Shown: in pieces, positions 37,051 to 52,100 of the stretch
Layout: each line of letters begins with the position of its first letter
How positions within the stretch are numbered: position 1 is the stretch's first letter
NCBI GenBank assembly: GCA_947683625.1
Contig: CANTUR010001077.1
Location: 124,001 to 188,000, forward strand
Reading direction: 5' to 3'
Length of the DNA: 64,000 nucleotides
From: Mallotus nudiflorus
Lineage: Eukaryota > Streptophyta > Magnoliopsida > Malpighiales > Euphorbiaceae
Notes under the pieces: model-generated
Database searches by the model: none
What the model saw: only the letters and a program-made list of their open reading frames with translations
What the model was told of the DNA's origin: nothing
Program-made: the position numbers and the translations under genes

Positions 37051-40000
37051 CTGAATTCGTGAGTTTATAATTCTAGAATAAGTAGTTAGTATTGTAAGTA
37101 CGCATTCGGAATAACATGTTCAAAAGGATTTGTGCACGAATTCGCATGCGTTCACGTTTTGCGTACAAACATGTGCAAATGTGCACAAACTGTGCATTCG
37201 ATTATGTCAACTGTATTCATGAGTTCAGAATTCTAGAATAAGTAGTTGTTATTGTAAATATGCAAATGGAACATTGGATAACATGTTCAAAACTATTTGT
37301 GTACAAATTTGCTCGAGTTCACGTTTTGCACACAATCATGTGCAAATGTGGACAAATTGTGAATTCGATTATGTCAATTATATTCAGGAGCTTAGAATTA
37401 ATGAATAAGTAGTCAGTATTTTTAATATGCAATTGGAACATTGGATAACATGTTCAAAACTATATGTACAAAAATTTACACGAGTCCACGTTTTGTGTAG
37501 AAACATGTGCAAATGTGCACAAATTGTGCACTCAATTATGTCAAGTGCATTCATCAGTTTAGAATTCTAGAATAAGTACCTAATATCGTAAATATGCAAT
37601 TGCAACATTAGATAACATGTTCAAAAACATTCGTGCACAAATTTGCACGAGTTCACGTTTTGCATTCAAACATGTGCAAATGTGCCTAAATTGTGCATTC
37701 AATTATGTCAACTGTATTCATGGGTTTATAACTCTAGGATAAGTATTGTGAATATGCAATTAGAACATTGGATAACATGTTCAAAACCATTGGTGCACAA
37801 ATTTACACGAGTTCACGTTTTGCGCACAAACATGTGCAAATGTGCACAAATTGTGCATTCAATTATTATGTCAATTGTGTCCACGAGTTTAGAATTCTAG
37901 AATAATTACTTATTATTATAAATATTGAATTGGAACATTGGATAACATGTTCAAAACCATTTGTGAACAACTTTGCACGAGTTCACGTTTTGCGTTCAAA
38001 CATGTGCAAACGTGCACAAATTGTGAATTCAATTATGTCTACTGTGTTCATGAGTTCATAATTCTAGAATAAGTACCTAGCATTGTAAATATTCAATTAG
38101 AACATCGGAAAACATGTTCAAAACCATTTGTGCACAAAATTGCACGACTTCACATTTTGCGTACAAATATGTGCAAATGTGCACAAATTGAGCATTCGAT
38201 TATGCCAATTGTATTCATGAGTTTATAATTCTAGAATAATTAGTTAGTATTATAAATACACAATTGGAAGATAGGATAACATGTTCAAAAGAAGGATTTG
38301 TGCACAAATTTGCATTTGTTCACGTTTTGCGTACAAACGTGTGCAAATGTGCACAAATTGTGCATTGAATTATGTCAATCGTAATCATGAGTTTAGAATT
38401 CTAGAATTAGTAGTTATTACTGTAAATGTGAAATTTGAATATTGGATAATTTGTTCAAAAGTATTCGTGCACAAATTTGTACGAGTTCACGTTTTGCACA
38501 CAAACGTGTGCAAATGTGGAAAAAATTGTGCATTCAATTATCTCAGTTGTATTCATGAGTTCAGAATTAAAGAATGAGCATTTAGGGTTGTGAATATGCA
38601 ATTGGAACATTGGATAACTTGTTTAATACCATTTGTGCACAAATTTGCACGAGTTCACGTTTTGTGTACAAAACATGTGTGCACAAACTGTGCATTCAAT
38701 TACGTCAAATGTATTCATCAGTTTAGAATTATAGAATAAGCAATTAGTATCATAAATATGCAATTGGAACATTGGATAACATGTTCAAAACCATTTGTGC
38801 GCAAATTTGCACGAGTTCACGTTTTGCGTTCAAACATGTGCCAATGTGCACAAATTGTGCATTCAATTATGTCAACTGAATTCGTGAGTTTATAATTCTA
38901 GAATAAGTAGTTAGTATTGTAAGTACGCATTCGGAATAACATGTTCAAAAGGATTTGTGCACGAATTCGCATGCGTTCACGTTTTGCGTACAAACATGTG
39001 CAAATGTGCACAAACTGTGCATTCGATTATGTCAACTGTATTCATGAGTTCAGAATTCTAGAATAAGTAGTTGTTATTGTAAATATGCAAATGGAACATT
39101 GGATAACATGTTCAAAACTATTTGTGTACAAATTTGCTCGAGTTCACGTTTTGCACACAATCATGTGCAAATGTGGACAAATTGTGAATTCGATTATGTC
39201 AATTATATTCAGGAGCTTAGAATTAAAGAATAAGTAGTCAGTATTTTTAATATGCAATTGGAACATTGGATAACATGTTCAAAACTATATGTACAAAAAT
39301 TTACACGAGTCCACGTTTTGTGTAGAAACATGTGCAAATGTGCACAAATTGTGCACTCAATTATGTCAAGTGCATTCATCAGTTTAGAATTCTAGAATAA
39401 GTACCTAATATCGTAAATATGCAATTGCAACATTAGATAACATGTTCAAAAACATTCGTGCACAAATTTGCACGAGTTCACGTTTTGCATTCAAACATGT
39501 GCAAATGTGCCTAAATTGTGCATTCAATTATGTCAACTGTATTCATGGGTTTATAACTCTAGGATAAGTATTGTGAATATGCAATTAGAACATTGGATAA
39601 CATGTTCAAAACCATTGGTGCACAAATTTACACGAGTTCACGTTTTGCGCACAAACATGTGCAAATGTGCACAAATTGTGCATTCAATTATTATGTCAAT
39701 TGTGTCCACGAGTTTAGAATTCTAGAATAATTACTTATTATTATAAATATTGAATTGGAACATTGGATAACATGTTCAAAACCATTTGTGAACAACTTTG
39801 CACGAGTTCACGTTTTGCGTTCAAACATGTGCAAACGTGCACAAATTGTGAATTCAATTATGTCTACTGTGTTCATGAGTTCATAATTCTAGAATAAGTA
39901 CCTAGCATTGTAAATATTCAATTAGAACATCGGAAAACATGTTCAAAACCATTTGTGCACAAAATTGCACGACTTCACATTTTGCGTACAAATATGTGCA

Positions 40001-42100
40001 AATGTGCACAAATTGAGCATTCGATTATGCCAATTGTATTCATGAGTTTATAATTCTAGAATAATTAGTTAGTATTATAAATACACAATTGGAAGATAGG
40101 ATAACATGTTCAAAAGAAGGATTTGTGCACAAATTTGCATTTGTTCACGTTTTGCGTACAAACGTGTGCAAATGTGCACAAATTGTGCATTGAATTATGT
40201 CAATCGTAATCATGAGTTTAGAATTCTAGAATTAGTAGTTATTACTGTAAATGTGAAATTGGAATATTGGATAATTTGTTCAAAAGTATTCGTGCACAAA
40301 TTTGTACGAGTTCACGTTTTGCACACAAACGTGTGCAAATGTGGAAAAAATTGTGCATTCAATTATCTCAGTTGTATTCATGAGTTCAGAATTAAAGAAT
40401 GAGCATTTAGGGTTGTGAATATGCAATTGGAACATTGGATAACTTGTTTAATACCATTTGTGCACAAATTTGCACGAGTTCACGTTTTGTGTACAAAACA
40501 TGTGTGCACAAACTGTGCATTCAATTACGTCAAATGTATTCATCAGTTTAGAATTATAGAATAAGCAATTAGTATCATAAATATGCAATTGGAACATTGG
40601 ATAACATGTTCAAAACCATTTGTGCGCAAATTTGCACGAGTTCACGTTTTGCGTTCAAACATGTGCCAATGTGCACAAATTGTGCATTCAATTATGTCAA
40701 CTGAATTCGTGAGTTTATAATTCTAGAATAAGTAGTTAGTATTGTAAGTACGCATTCGGAATAACATGTTCAAAAGGATTTGTGCACGAATTCGCATGCG
40801 TTCACGTTTTGCGTACAAACATGTGCAAATGTGCACAAACTGTGCATTCGATTATGTCAACTGTATTCATGAGTTCAGAATTCTAGAATAAGTAGTTGTT
40901 ATTGTAAATATGCAAATGGAACATTGGATAACATGTTCAAAACTATTTGTGTACAAATTTGCTCGAGTTCACGTTTTGCACACAATCATGTGCAAATGTG
41001 GACAAATTGTGAATTCGATTATGTCAATTATATTCAGGAGCTTAGAATTAAAGAATAAGTAGTCAGTATTTTTAATATGCAATTGGAACATTGGATAACA
41101 TGTTCAAAACTATATGTACAAAAATTTACACGAGTCCACGTTTTGTGTAGAAACATGTGCAAATGTGCACAAATTGTGCACTCAATTATGTCAAGTGCAT
41201 TCATCAGTTTAGAATTCTAGAATAAGTACCTAATATCGTAAATATGCAATTGCAACATTAGATAACATGTTCAAAAACATTCGTGCACAAATTTGCACGA
41301 GTTCACGTTTTGCATTCAAACATGTGCAAATGTGCCTAAATTGTGCATTCAATTATGTCAACTGTATTCATGGGTTTATAACTCTAGGATAAGTATTGTG
41401 AATATGCAATTAGAACATTGGATAACATGTTCAAAACCATTGGTGCACAAATTTACACGAGTTCACGTTTTGCGCACAAACATGTGCAAATGTGCACAAA
41501 TTGTGCATTCAATTATTATGTCAATTGTGTCCACGAGTTTAGAATTCTAGAATAATTACTTATTATTATAAATATTGAATTGGAACATTGGATAACATGT
41601 TCAAAACCATTTGTGAACAACTTTGCACGAGTTCACGTTTTGCGTTCAAACATGTGCAAACGTGCACAAATTGTGAATTCAATTATGTCTACTGTGTTCA
41701 TGAGTTCATAATTCTAGAATAAGTACCTAGCATTGTAAATATTCAATTAGAACATCGGAAAACATGTTCAAAACCATTTGTGCACAAAATTGCACGACTT
41801 CACATTTTGCGTACAAATATGTGCAAATGTGCACAAATTGAGCATTCGATTATGCCAATTGTATTCATGAGTTTATAATTCTAGAATAATTAGTTAGTAT
41901 TATAAATACACAATTGGAAGATAGGATAACATGTTCAAAAGAAGGATTTGTGCACAAATTTGCATTTGTTCACGTTTTGCGTACAAACGTGTGCAAATGT
42001 GCACAAATTGTGCATTGAATTATGTCAATCGTAATCATGAGTTTAGAATTCTAGAATTAGTAGTTATTACTGTAAATGTGAAATTGGAATATTGGATAAT
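37051..42100. repeat. Run of HOR variant B (local amplification)
   Basis: Three consecutive HOR copies share a linked set of variants: CTGAATTCGTG (37051, 38876, 40701), TATTCAGGAGC, GTACCTAATATCG with CAATTGCAAC, AATTATGTCTACTG, and AGATAGGATAAC. The same haplotype occurs singly around 26100-27500 and 33400-34700. Neighbouring copies carry the alternative states (CTGTATTCG, TATTCATGAGC, GTACTTAGTATCG). Limits are approximate. Confidence 0.7.
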
Positions 42101-43140
42101 TTGTTCAAAAGTATTCGTGCACAAATTTGTACGAGTTCACGTTTTGCACACAAACGTGTGCAAATATGGGAAAAATTGTGCATTCAATTATCTCAGTTGT
42201 ATTCATGAGTTTAGAATTAAAGAATGAGCATTTAGGGTTGTGAATATGCAATTGGAACATTGGATAACTTGTTTAATACCATTTGTGCACAAATTTGCAC
42301 GAGTTCACGTTTTGTGTACAAAACATGTGTGCACAAACTGTGCATTCAATTACGTCAAATGTATTCATCAGTTTAGAATTATAGAATAAGCAATTAGTAT
42401 CATAAATATGCAATTGGAACATTGGATAACATGTTCAAAACCATTTGTGCGCAAATTTGCACGAGTTCACGTTTTGCGTTCAAACATGTGCCAATGTGCA
42501 CAAATTGTGCATTCAATTATGTCAACTGTATTCGTGAGTTTATAATTCTAGAATAAGTGGTTAGTATTGTAAGTACGCATTCGGAATAACATGTTCAAAA
42601 GGATTTGTGCACGAATTTGCATGCGTTCACGTTTTGCGTACAAACATGTGCAAATGTGCACAAACTGTGCATTCGATTATGTCAACTGTATTCATGAGTT
42701 CAGAATTCTAGAATAAGTAGTTGTTATTGTAAATATGCAAATGGAACATTGGATAACATGTTCAAAACTATTTGTGTACAAATTTGCACGAGTTCACGTT
42801 TTGCACACAATCATGTGCAAATGTGGACAAATTGTGAATTCGATTATGTCAATTATATTCATGAGCTTAGAATTAAAGAATAAGTAGTCAGTATTTTTAA
42901 TATGCAATTGGAACATTGGATAACATGTTCAAAACTATATGTACAAAAATTTACACGAGTCCACGTTTTGTGTAGAAACATGTGCAAATGTGCACAAATT
43001 GTGCACTCAATTATGTCAAGTGCATTCATCAGTTTAGAATTCTAGAATAAGTACTTAGTATCGTAAATATGCAATTGGAACATTAGATAACATGTTCAAA
43101 AACATTCGTGCACAAATTTGCACGAGTTCACGTTTTACAT

Positions 43141-46100
43141 TCAAACATGTGCAAATGTGCCTAAATTGTGCATTCAATTATGTCAACTGTATTCATGGGT
43201 TTATAATTCTAGGATAAGTATTGTGAATATGCAATTAGAACATTGGATAACATGTTCAAAACCATTGGTGCACAAATTTACACGAGTTCACGTTTTGCGC
43301 ACAAACATGTGCAAATGTGCACAAATTGTGCATTCAATTATTATGTCAATTGTGTCCACGAGTTTAGAATTCTAGAATAATTACTTATTATTATAAATAT
43401 TGAATTGGAACATTTGATAACATGTTCAAAACCATTTGTGAACAACTTTGCACGAGTTCACGTTTTGCGTTCAAACATGTGCAAACGTGCACAAATTGTG
43501 AATTCAATTGTGTCTACTGTGTTCATGAGTTCATAATTCTAGAATAAGTACCTAGTGTTGTAAATATTCAATTGGAACATCGGAAAACATGTTCAAAACC
43601 ATTTGTGCACAAAATTGCACAACTTCACGTTTTGTGTACAAATATGTGCAAATAAGCACAAATTGAGCATTCGATTATGCCAATTGTATTCATGAGTTTA
43701 TAATTCTAGAATAATTAGTTAGTATTATAAATACGCAATTGGAAGACTGGATAACATGTTCAAAAGAAGGATTTGTGCACAAATTTGCATGTGTTCACGT
43801 TTTGCGTACAAACGTGTGCAAATGTGCACAAATTGTGCATTGAATTATGTCAATCGTAATCATGAGTTTAGAATTCTAGAATTAGTAGTTATTACTGTAA
43901 ATGTGAAATTGGAATATTGGATAATTTGTTCAAAAGTATTCGTGCACAAATTTGAACGAGTTCACGTTTTGCACACAAACGTGTGCAAATGTGGAAAAAA
44001 TTGTGCATTCAATTATCTCAGTTGTATTCATGAGTTTAGAATTAAAGAATGAGCATTTAGGGTTGTTAATATGCAATTGGAACATTGGATAACTTGTTTA
44101 AAACCATTTGTGCACAAATTTGCACGAGTTCACGTTTTGTGTACAAAACATGTGTGCACAAACTGTGCATTCAATTATGTCAAATGTATTCATCAGTTTA
44201 GAATTATAGAATAAGCAATTAGTATCGTAAATATGCAATTGGAACATTGGATAACATGTTCAAAACCATTTGTGCGCAAATTTGCATGAGTTCACGTTTT
44301 GCGTTCAAACATGTGCCAATGTGCACAAATTGTGCATTCAATTATGTCAACTGTATTCGTGAGTTTATAATTCTAGAATAAGTGGTTAGTATTGTAAGTA
44401 CGCATTCGGAATAACATATTCAAAAGGATTTGTGCACGAATTTGCATGCGTTCACGTTTTGCGTACAAACATGTGCAAATGTGCACAAACTGTGCATTCG
44501 ATTATGTCAACTGTATTCTTGAGTTCAGAATTCTAGAATAAGTAGTTTTTATTGTAAATATGCAAATGGAACATTGGATAACATGTTCAAAACTATTTGT
44601 GTTCAAATTTGCATGAGTTCACGTTTTGCACATAATCATGTGCAAATGTGGACAAATTGTGAATTTGATTATGTCAATTATATTCATGAGCTTAGAATTA
44701 AAGAATAAGTAGTCAGTATTTTTAATATGCAATTGGAACATTGGATAACATGTTCAAAACTATATGTACAAAAATTTACACGAGTCCACATTTTGTGTAG
44801 AAACATGTGCAAATGTGCACAAATTGTGCACTCAATTATGTCAAGTGCATTCATCAGTTTAGAATTCTAGAATAAGTACTTAGTATCGTAAATATGCAAT
44901 TGGAACATTAGATAACATGTTCAAAAACATTCATGCACAAATTTGCACGAGTTCACGTTTTGCATTCAAACATGTGCAAATGTGCCTAAATTGTGCATTC
45001 AATTATATCAACTGTATTAATGGGTTCATAATTCTAGGATAAGTATTGTGAATATGCAATTAGAACATTGGATAACATGTTCAAAACCATTGGTGCACAA
45101 ATTTACACGAGTTCACGTTTTGCGCACAAACATGTGCAAATGTGCACAAATTGTGCATTCAATTATTATGTCAATTGTGTCCACGAGTTTAGAATTCTAG
45201 AATAATTACTTATTATTATAAATATTGAATTGGAACATTGGATAACATGTTCAAAACCATTTGTGAACAACTTTGCACGAGTTCTCGTTTTGCGTTCAAA
45301 CATGTGCAAACGTGCACAAATTGTGAAATCAATTGTGTCTACTGTGTTCATGAGTTCATAATTCTAGAATAAGTACCTAGTGTTGTAAATATTCAATTGG
45401 AACATCGGAAAACATGTTCAAAACCATTTGTGCACAAAATTGCACGACTTCACGTTTTGCGTACAAATATGTGCAAATGTGCACAAATTGAGCATTCGAT
45501 TATGCCAATTGTATTCATGAGTTTATAATTCTAGAATAATTAGTTAGTATTGTAAATACACAACTGGAAGATTGGATAACATGTTCAAAAGAAGGATTTG
45601 TGCACAAATTTGCATGTGTTCACGTTTTGCGTTCAAATGTGTGCAAATGTGCACAAATTGTGCATTGAATTACGTCAATCGTAATCATGAGTTTAGAATT
45701 CTAGAATTAGTAGTTATTACTGTAAATGTGAAATTGGAATATTGGATAATTTGTTCAAAAGTATTCGTGCACAAATTTGTACGAGTTCACGTTTTGCACA
45801 CAAACGTGTGCAAATGTGGAAAAAATTGTGCATTCAATTATCTCAGTTGTATTCATGAGTTTAGAATTAAAGAATGAGCATTTAGGGTTGTTAATATGCA
45901 ATTGGAACATTGTATAACTTGTTTAAAACCATTTGTGCACAAATTTGCACGAGTTCACGTTCTGTGTACAAAACATGTGTGCACAAACTGTGCATTCAAT
46001 TATGTCAAATGTATTCATCAGTTTAGAATTATAGAAGAAGCAATTAGTATCGTAAATATGCAATTGGAACATTGGATAACATGTTCAAAACCATTTGTGC

Positions 46101-49100
46101 GCAAATTTGCACGAGTTCACGTTCTGCGTTCAAACATGTGCCAATGTGCACAAATTGTGCATTCAATTATGTCAACTGTATTCGTGAGTTTATAATTCTA
46201 GAATAAGTGGTTAGTATTGTAAGTACGCATTCGGAATAACATGTTCAAAAGGATTTGTGCACGAATTTGCATGCGTTCATGTTTTGCATACAAACATGTG
46301 CAAATGTGCACAAACTGTGCATTCGATTATGTCAACTGTATTCATGAGTTCAGAATTCTAGAATAAGTAGTTGTTATTGTAAATATGCAAATGGAACATT
46401 GGATAACATGTTCAAAACTATTTGTGTACAAATTTGCACGAGTTCACGTTTTGCACACAATCATATGCGAATGTGGACAAATTGTGAATTCAATTATGTC
46501 AATTATATTCATGAGCTTAGAATTAAAGAATAAGTAGTCAGTATTTTTAATATGCAATTGGAACATTGGATAACATGTTCAAAACTATATGTACAAAAAT
46601 TTACACGAGTCCACATTTTGTGTAGAAACATGTGCAAATGTGCACAAATTGTGCACTCAATTATGTCAAGTGCATTCATCAGTTTCGAATTCTAAAATAA
46701 GTACTTAGTATCGTAAATATGCAATTGGAACATGAGATAACATGTTCAAAAACATTTGTGCACAAATTTGCACGAGTTCACGTTTTGCATTCAAACATGT
46801 GCAAATGTGCCTAAATTGTGCATTCAATTATGTCAACTGTATTCATGGGTTTATAATTCTAGGATAAGTATTGTGAATATGCAATTAGAACATTGGATAA
46901 CATGTTCAAAACCATTGGTGCACAAATTTACACGAGTTCACGTTTTGCGCACAAACATGTGCAAATGTGCACAAATTGTGCATTCAATTATTATGTCAAT
47001 TGTGTCCACGAGTTTAGAATTCTAGAATAATTACTTATTATTATAAATATTGAATTGGAACATTGGATAACACGTTCAAAACCATTTGTGAACAACTTTG
47101 CACGAGTTCACGTTTTGCGTTCAAACATGTGCAAACGTGTACAAATTGTGAATTCAATTGTGTCTACTGTTTTCATGAGTCCATAATTCTAGAATAAGTA
47201 CCTAGTGTTGTAAATATTCAATTGGAACATCGGAAAACATGTTCAAAACCATTTGTGCACAAAATTGCACGACTTCACGTTTTGCGTACAAATATGTGCA
47301 AATGTGCACAAATTGAGCATTCGATTATGCCAATTGTATTCATGAGTTTATAATTCTAGAATAATTAGTTAGTATTATAAATACGCAATTGGAAGATTGG
47401 ATAACATGTTCAAAAGAAGGATTTGTGCACAAATTTGCATGTGTTCACGTTTTGCGTACAAACGTGTGCAAATGTGCACAAATTGTGCATTGAATTATGT
47501 CAATCGTAATCATGAGTTTAGAATTCTAGAATTAGTAGTTATTACTGTAAATGTGAAATTGGAATATTGGATAATTTGTTCAAAAGTATTCGTGCACAAA
47601 TTTGTACGAGTTCACGTTTTGCACACAAACGTGTGCAAATATGGAAAAAATTGTGCATTCAATTATCTCAGTTGTATTCATGAGTTTAGAATTAAAGAAT
47701 GAGCATTTAGGGTTGTGAATATGCAATTGGAACATTGGATAACTTGTTTAATACCATTTGTGCACAAATTTGCACGAGTTCACGTTTTGTGTACAAAACA
47801 TGTGTGCACAAACTGTGCATTCAATTACGTCAAATGTATTCATCAGTTTAGAATTATAGAATAAGCAATTAGTATCATAAATATGCAATTGGAACATTGG
47901 ATAACATGTTCAAAACCATTTGTGCGCAAATTTGCACGAGTTCACGTTTTGCGTTCAAACATGTGCCAATGTGCACAAATTGTGCATTCAATTATGTCAA
48001 CTGTATTCGTGAGTTTATAATTCTAGAATAAGTGGTTAGTATTGTAAGTACGCATTCGGAATAACATGTTCAAAAGGATTTGTGCACGAATTTGCATGCG
48101 TTCACGTTTTGCGTACAAACATGTGCAAATGTGCACAAACTGTGCATTCGATTATGTCAACTGTATTCATGAGTTCAGAATTCTAGAATAAGTAGTTGTT
48201 ATTGTAAATATGCAAATGGAACATTGGATAACATGTTCAAAACTATTTGTGTACAAATTTGCACGAGTTCACGTTTTGCACACAATCATGTGCAAATGTG
48301 GACAAATTGTGAATTCGATTATGTCAATTATATTCATGAGCTTAGAATTAAAGAATAAGTAGTCAGTATTTTTAATATGCAATTGGAACATTGGATAACA
48401 TGTTCAAAACTATATGTACAAAAATTTACACGAGTCCACGTTTTGTGTAGAAACATGTGCAAATGTGCACAAATTGTGCACTCAATTATGTCAAGTGCAT
48501 TCATCAGTTTAGAATTCTAGAATAAGTACTTAGTATCGTAAATATGCAATTGGAACATTAGATAACATGTTCAAAAACATTCGTGCACAAATTTGCACGA
48601 GTTCACGTTTTGCATTCAAACATGTGCAAATGTGCCTAAATTGTGCATTCAATTATGTCAACTGTATTCATGGGTTTATAATTCTAGGATAAGTATTGTG
48701 AATATGCAATTAGAACATTGGATAACATGTTCAAAACCATTGGTGCACAAATTTACACGAGTTCACGTTTTGCGCACAAACATGTGCAAATGTGCACAAA
48801 TTGTGCATTCAATTATTATGTCAATTGTGTCCACGAGTTTAGAATTCTAGAATAATTACTTATTATTATAAATATTGAATTGGAACATTTGATAACATGT
48901 TCAAAACCATTTGTGAACAACTTTGCACGAGTTCACGTTTTGCGTTCAAACATGTGCAAACGTGCACAAATTGTGAATTCAATTGTGTCTACTGTGTTCA
49001 TGAGTTCATAATTCTAGAATAAGTACCTAGTGTTGTAAATATTCAATTGGAACATCGGAAAACATGTTCAAAACCATTTGTGCACAAAATTGCACAACTT

Positions 49101-52100
49101 CACGTTTTGTGTACAAATATGTGCAAATAAGCACAAATTGAGCATTCGATTATGCCAATTGTATTCATGAGTTTATAATTCTAGAATAATTAGTTAGTAT
49201 TATAAATACGCAATTGGAAGACTGGATAACATGTTCAAAAGAAGGATTTGTGCACAAATTTGCATGTGTTCACGTTTTGCGTACAAACGTGTGCAAATGT
49301 GCACAAATTGTGCATTGAATTATGTCAATCGTAATCATGAGTTTAGAATTCTAGAATTAGTAGTTATTACTGTAAATGTGAAATTGGAATATTGGATAAT
49401 TTGTTCAAAAGTATTCGTGCACAAATTTGAACGAGTTCACGTTTTGCACACAAACGTGTGCAAATGTGGAAAAAATTGTGCATTCAATTATCTCAGTTGT
49501 ATTCATGAGTTTAGAATTAAAGAATGAGCATTTAGGGTTGTTAATATGCAATTGGAACATTGGATAACTTGTTTAAAACCATTTGTGCACAAATTTGCAC
49601 GAGTTCACGTTTTGTGTACAAAACATGTGTGCACAAACTGTGCATTCAATTATGTCAAATGTATTCATCAGTTTAGAATTATAGAATAAGCAATTAGTAT
49701 CGTAAATATGCAATTGGAACATTGGATAACATGTTCAAAACCATTTGTGCGCAAATTTGCATGAGTTCACGTTTTGCGTTCAAACATGTGCCAATGTGCA
49801 CAAATTGTGCATTCAATTATGTCAACTGTATTCGTGAGTTTATAATTCTAGAATAAGTGGTTAGTATTGTAAGTACGCATTCGGAATAACATATTCAAAA
49901 GGATTTGTGCACGAATTTGCATGCGTTCACGTTTTGCGTACAAACATGTGCAAATGTGCACAAACTGTGCATTCGATTATGTCAACTGTATTCTTGAGTT
50001 CAGAATTCTAGAATAAGTAGTTGTTATTGTAAATATGCAAATGGAACATTGGATAACATGTTCAAAACTATTTGTGTTCAAATTTGCATGAGTTCACGTT
50101 TTGCACATAATCATGTGCAAATGTGGACAAATTGTGAATTTGATTATGTCAATTATATTCATGAGCTTAGAATTAAAGAATAAGTAGTCAGTATTTTTAA
50201 TATGCAATTGGAACATTGGATAACATGTTCAAAACTATATGTACAAAAATTTACACGAGTCCACATTTTGTGTAGAAACATGTGCAAATGTGCACAAATT
50301 GTGCACTCAATTATGTCAAGTGCATTCATCAGTTTAGAATTCTAGAATAAGTACTTAGTATCGTAAATATGCAATTGGAACATTAGATAACATGTTCAAA
50401 AACATTCATGCACAAATTTGCACGAGTTCACGTTTTGCATTCAAACATGTGCAAATGTGCCTAAATTGTGCATTCAATTATATCAACTGTATTAATGGGT
50501 TCATAATTCTAGGATAAGTATTGTGAATATGCAATTAGAACATTGGATAACATGTTCAAAACCATTGGTGCACAAATTTACACGAGTTCACGTTTTGCGC
50601 ACAAACATGTGCAAATGTGCACAAATTGTGCATTCAATTATTATGTCAATTGTGTCCACGAGTTTAGAATTCTAGAATAATTACTTATTATTATAAATAT
50701 TGAATTGGAACATTGGATAACATGTTCAAAACCATTTGTGAACAACTTTGCACGAGTTCTCGTTTTGCGTTCAAACATGTGCAAACGTGCACAAATTGTG
50801 AAATCAATTGTGTCTACTGTGTTCATGAGTTCATAATTCTAGAATAAGTACCTAGTGTTGTAAATATTCAATTGGAACATCGGAAAACATGTTCAAAACC
50901 ATTTGTGCACAAAATTGCACGACTTCACGTTTTGCGTACAAATATGTGCAAATGTGCACAAATTGAGCATTCGATTATGCCAATTGTATTCATGAGTTTA
51001 TAATTCTAGAATAATTAGTTAGTATTGTAAATACACAACTGGAAGATTGGATAACATGTTCAAAAGAAGGATTTGTGCACAAATTTGCATGTGTTCACGT
51101 TTTGCGTTCAAATGTGTGCAAATGTGCACAAATTGTGCATTGAATTACGTCAATCGTAATCATGAGTTTAGAATTCTAGAATTAGTAGTTATTACTGTAA
51201 ATGTGAAATTGGAATATTGGATAATTTGTTCAAAAGTATTCGTGCACAAATTTGTACGAGTTCACGTTTTGCACACAAACGTGTGCAAATGTGGAAAAAA
51301 TTGTGCATTCAATTATCTCAGTTGTATTCATGAGTTTAGAATTAAAGAATGAGCATTTAGGGTTGTTAATATGCAATTGGAACATTGTATAACTTGTTTA
51401 AAACCATTTGTGCACAAATTTGCACGAGTTCACGTTCTGTGTACAAAACATGTGTGCACAAACTGTGCATTCAATTATGTCAAATGTATTCATCAGTTTA
51501 GAATTATAGAAGAAGCAATTAGTATCGTAAATATGCAATTGGAACATTGGATAACATGTTCAAAACCATTTGTGCGCAAATTTGCACGAGTTCACGTTCT
51601 GCGTTCAAACATGTGCCAATGTGCACAAATTGTGCATTCAATTATGTCAACTGTATTCGTGAGTTTATAATTCTAGAATAAGTGGTTAGTATTGTAAGTA
51701 CGCATTCGGAATAACATGTTCAAAAGGATTTGTGCACGAATTTGCATGCGTTCATGTTTTGCATACAAACATGTGCAAATGTGCACAAACTGTGCATTCG
51801 ATTATGTCAACTGTATTCATGAGTTCAGAATTCTAGAATAAGTAGTTGTTATTGTAAATATGCAAATGGAACATTGGATAACATGTTCAAAACTATTTGT
51901 GTACAAATTTGCACGAGTTCACGTTTTGCACACAATCATATGCGAATGTGGACAAATTGTGAATTCAATTATGTCAATTATATTCATGAGCTTAGAATTA
52001 AAGAATAAGTAGTCAGTATTTTTAATATGCAATTGGAACATTGGATAACATGTTCAAAACTATATGTACAAAAATTTACACGAGTCCACATTTTGTGTAG

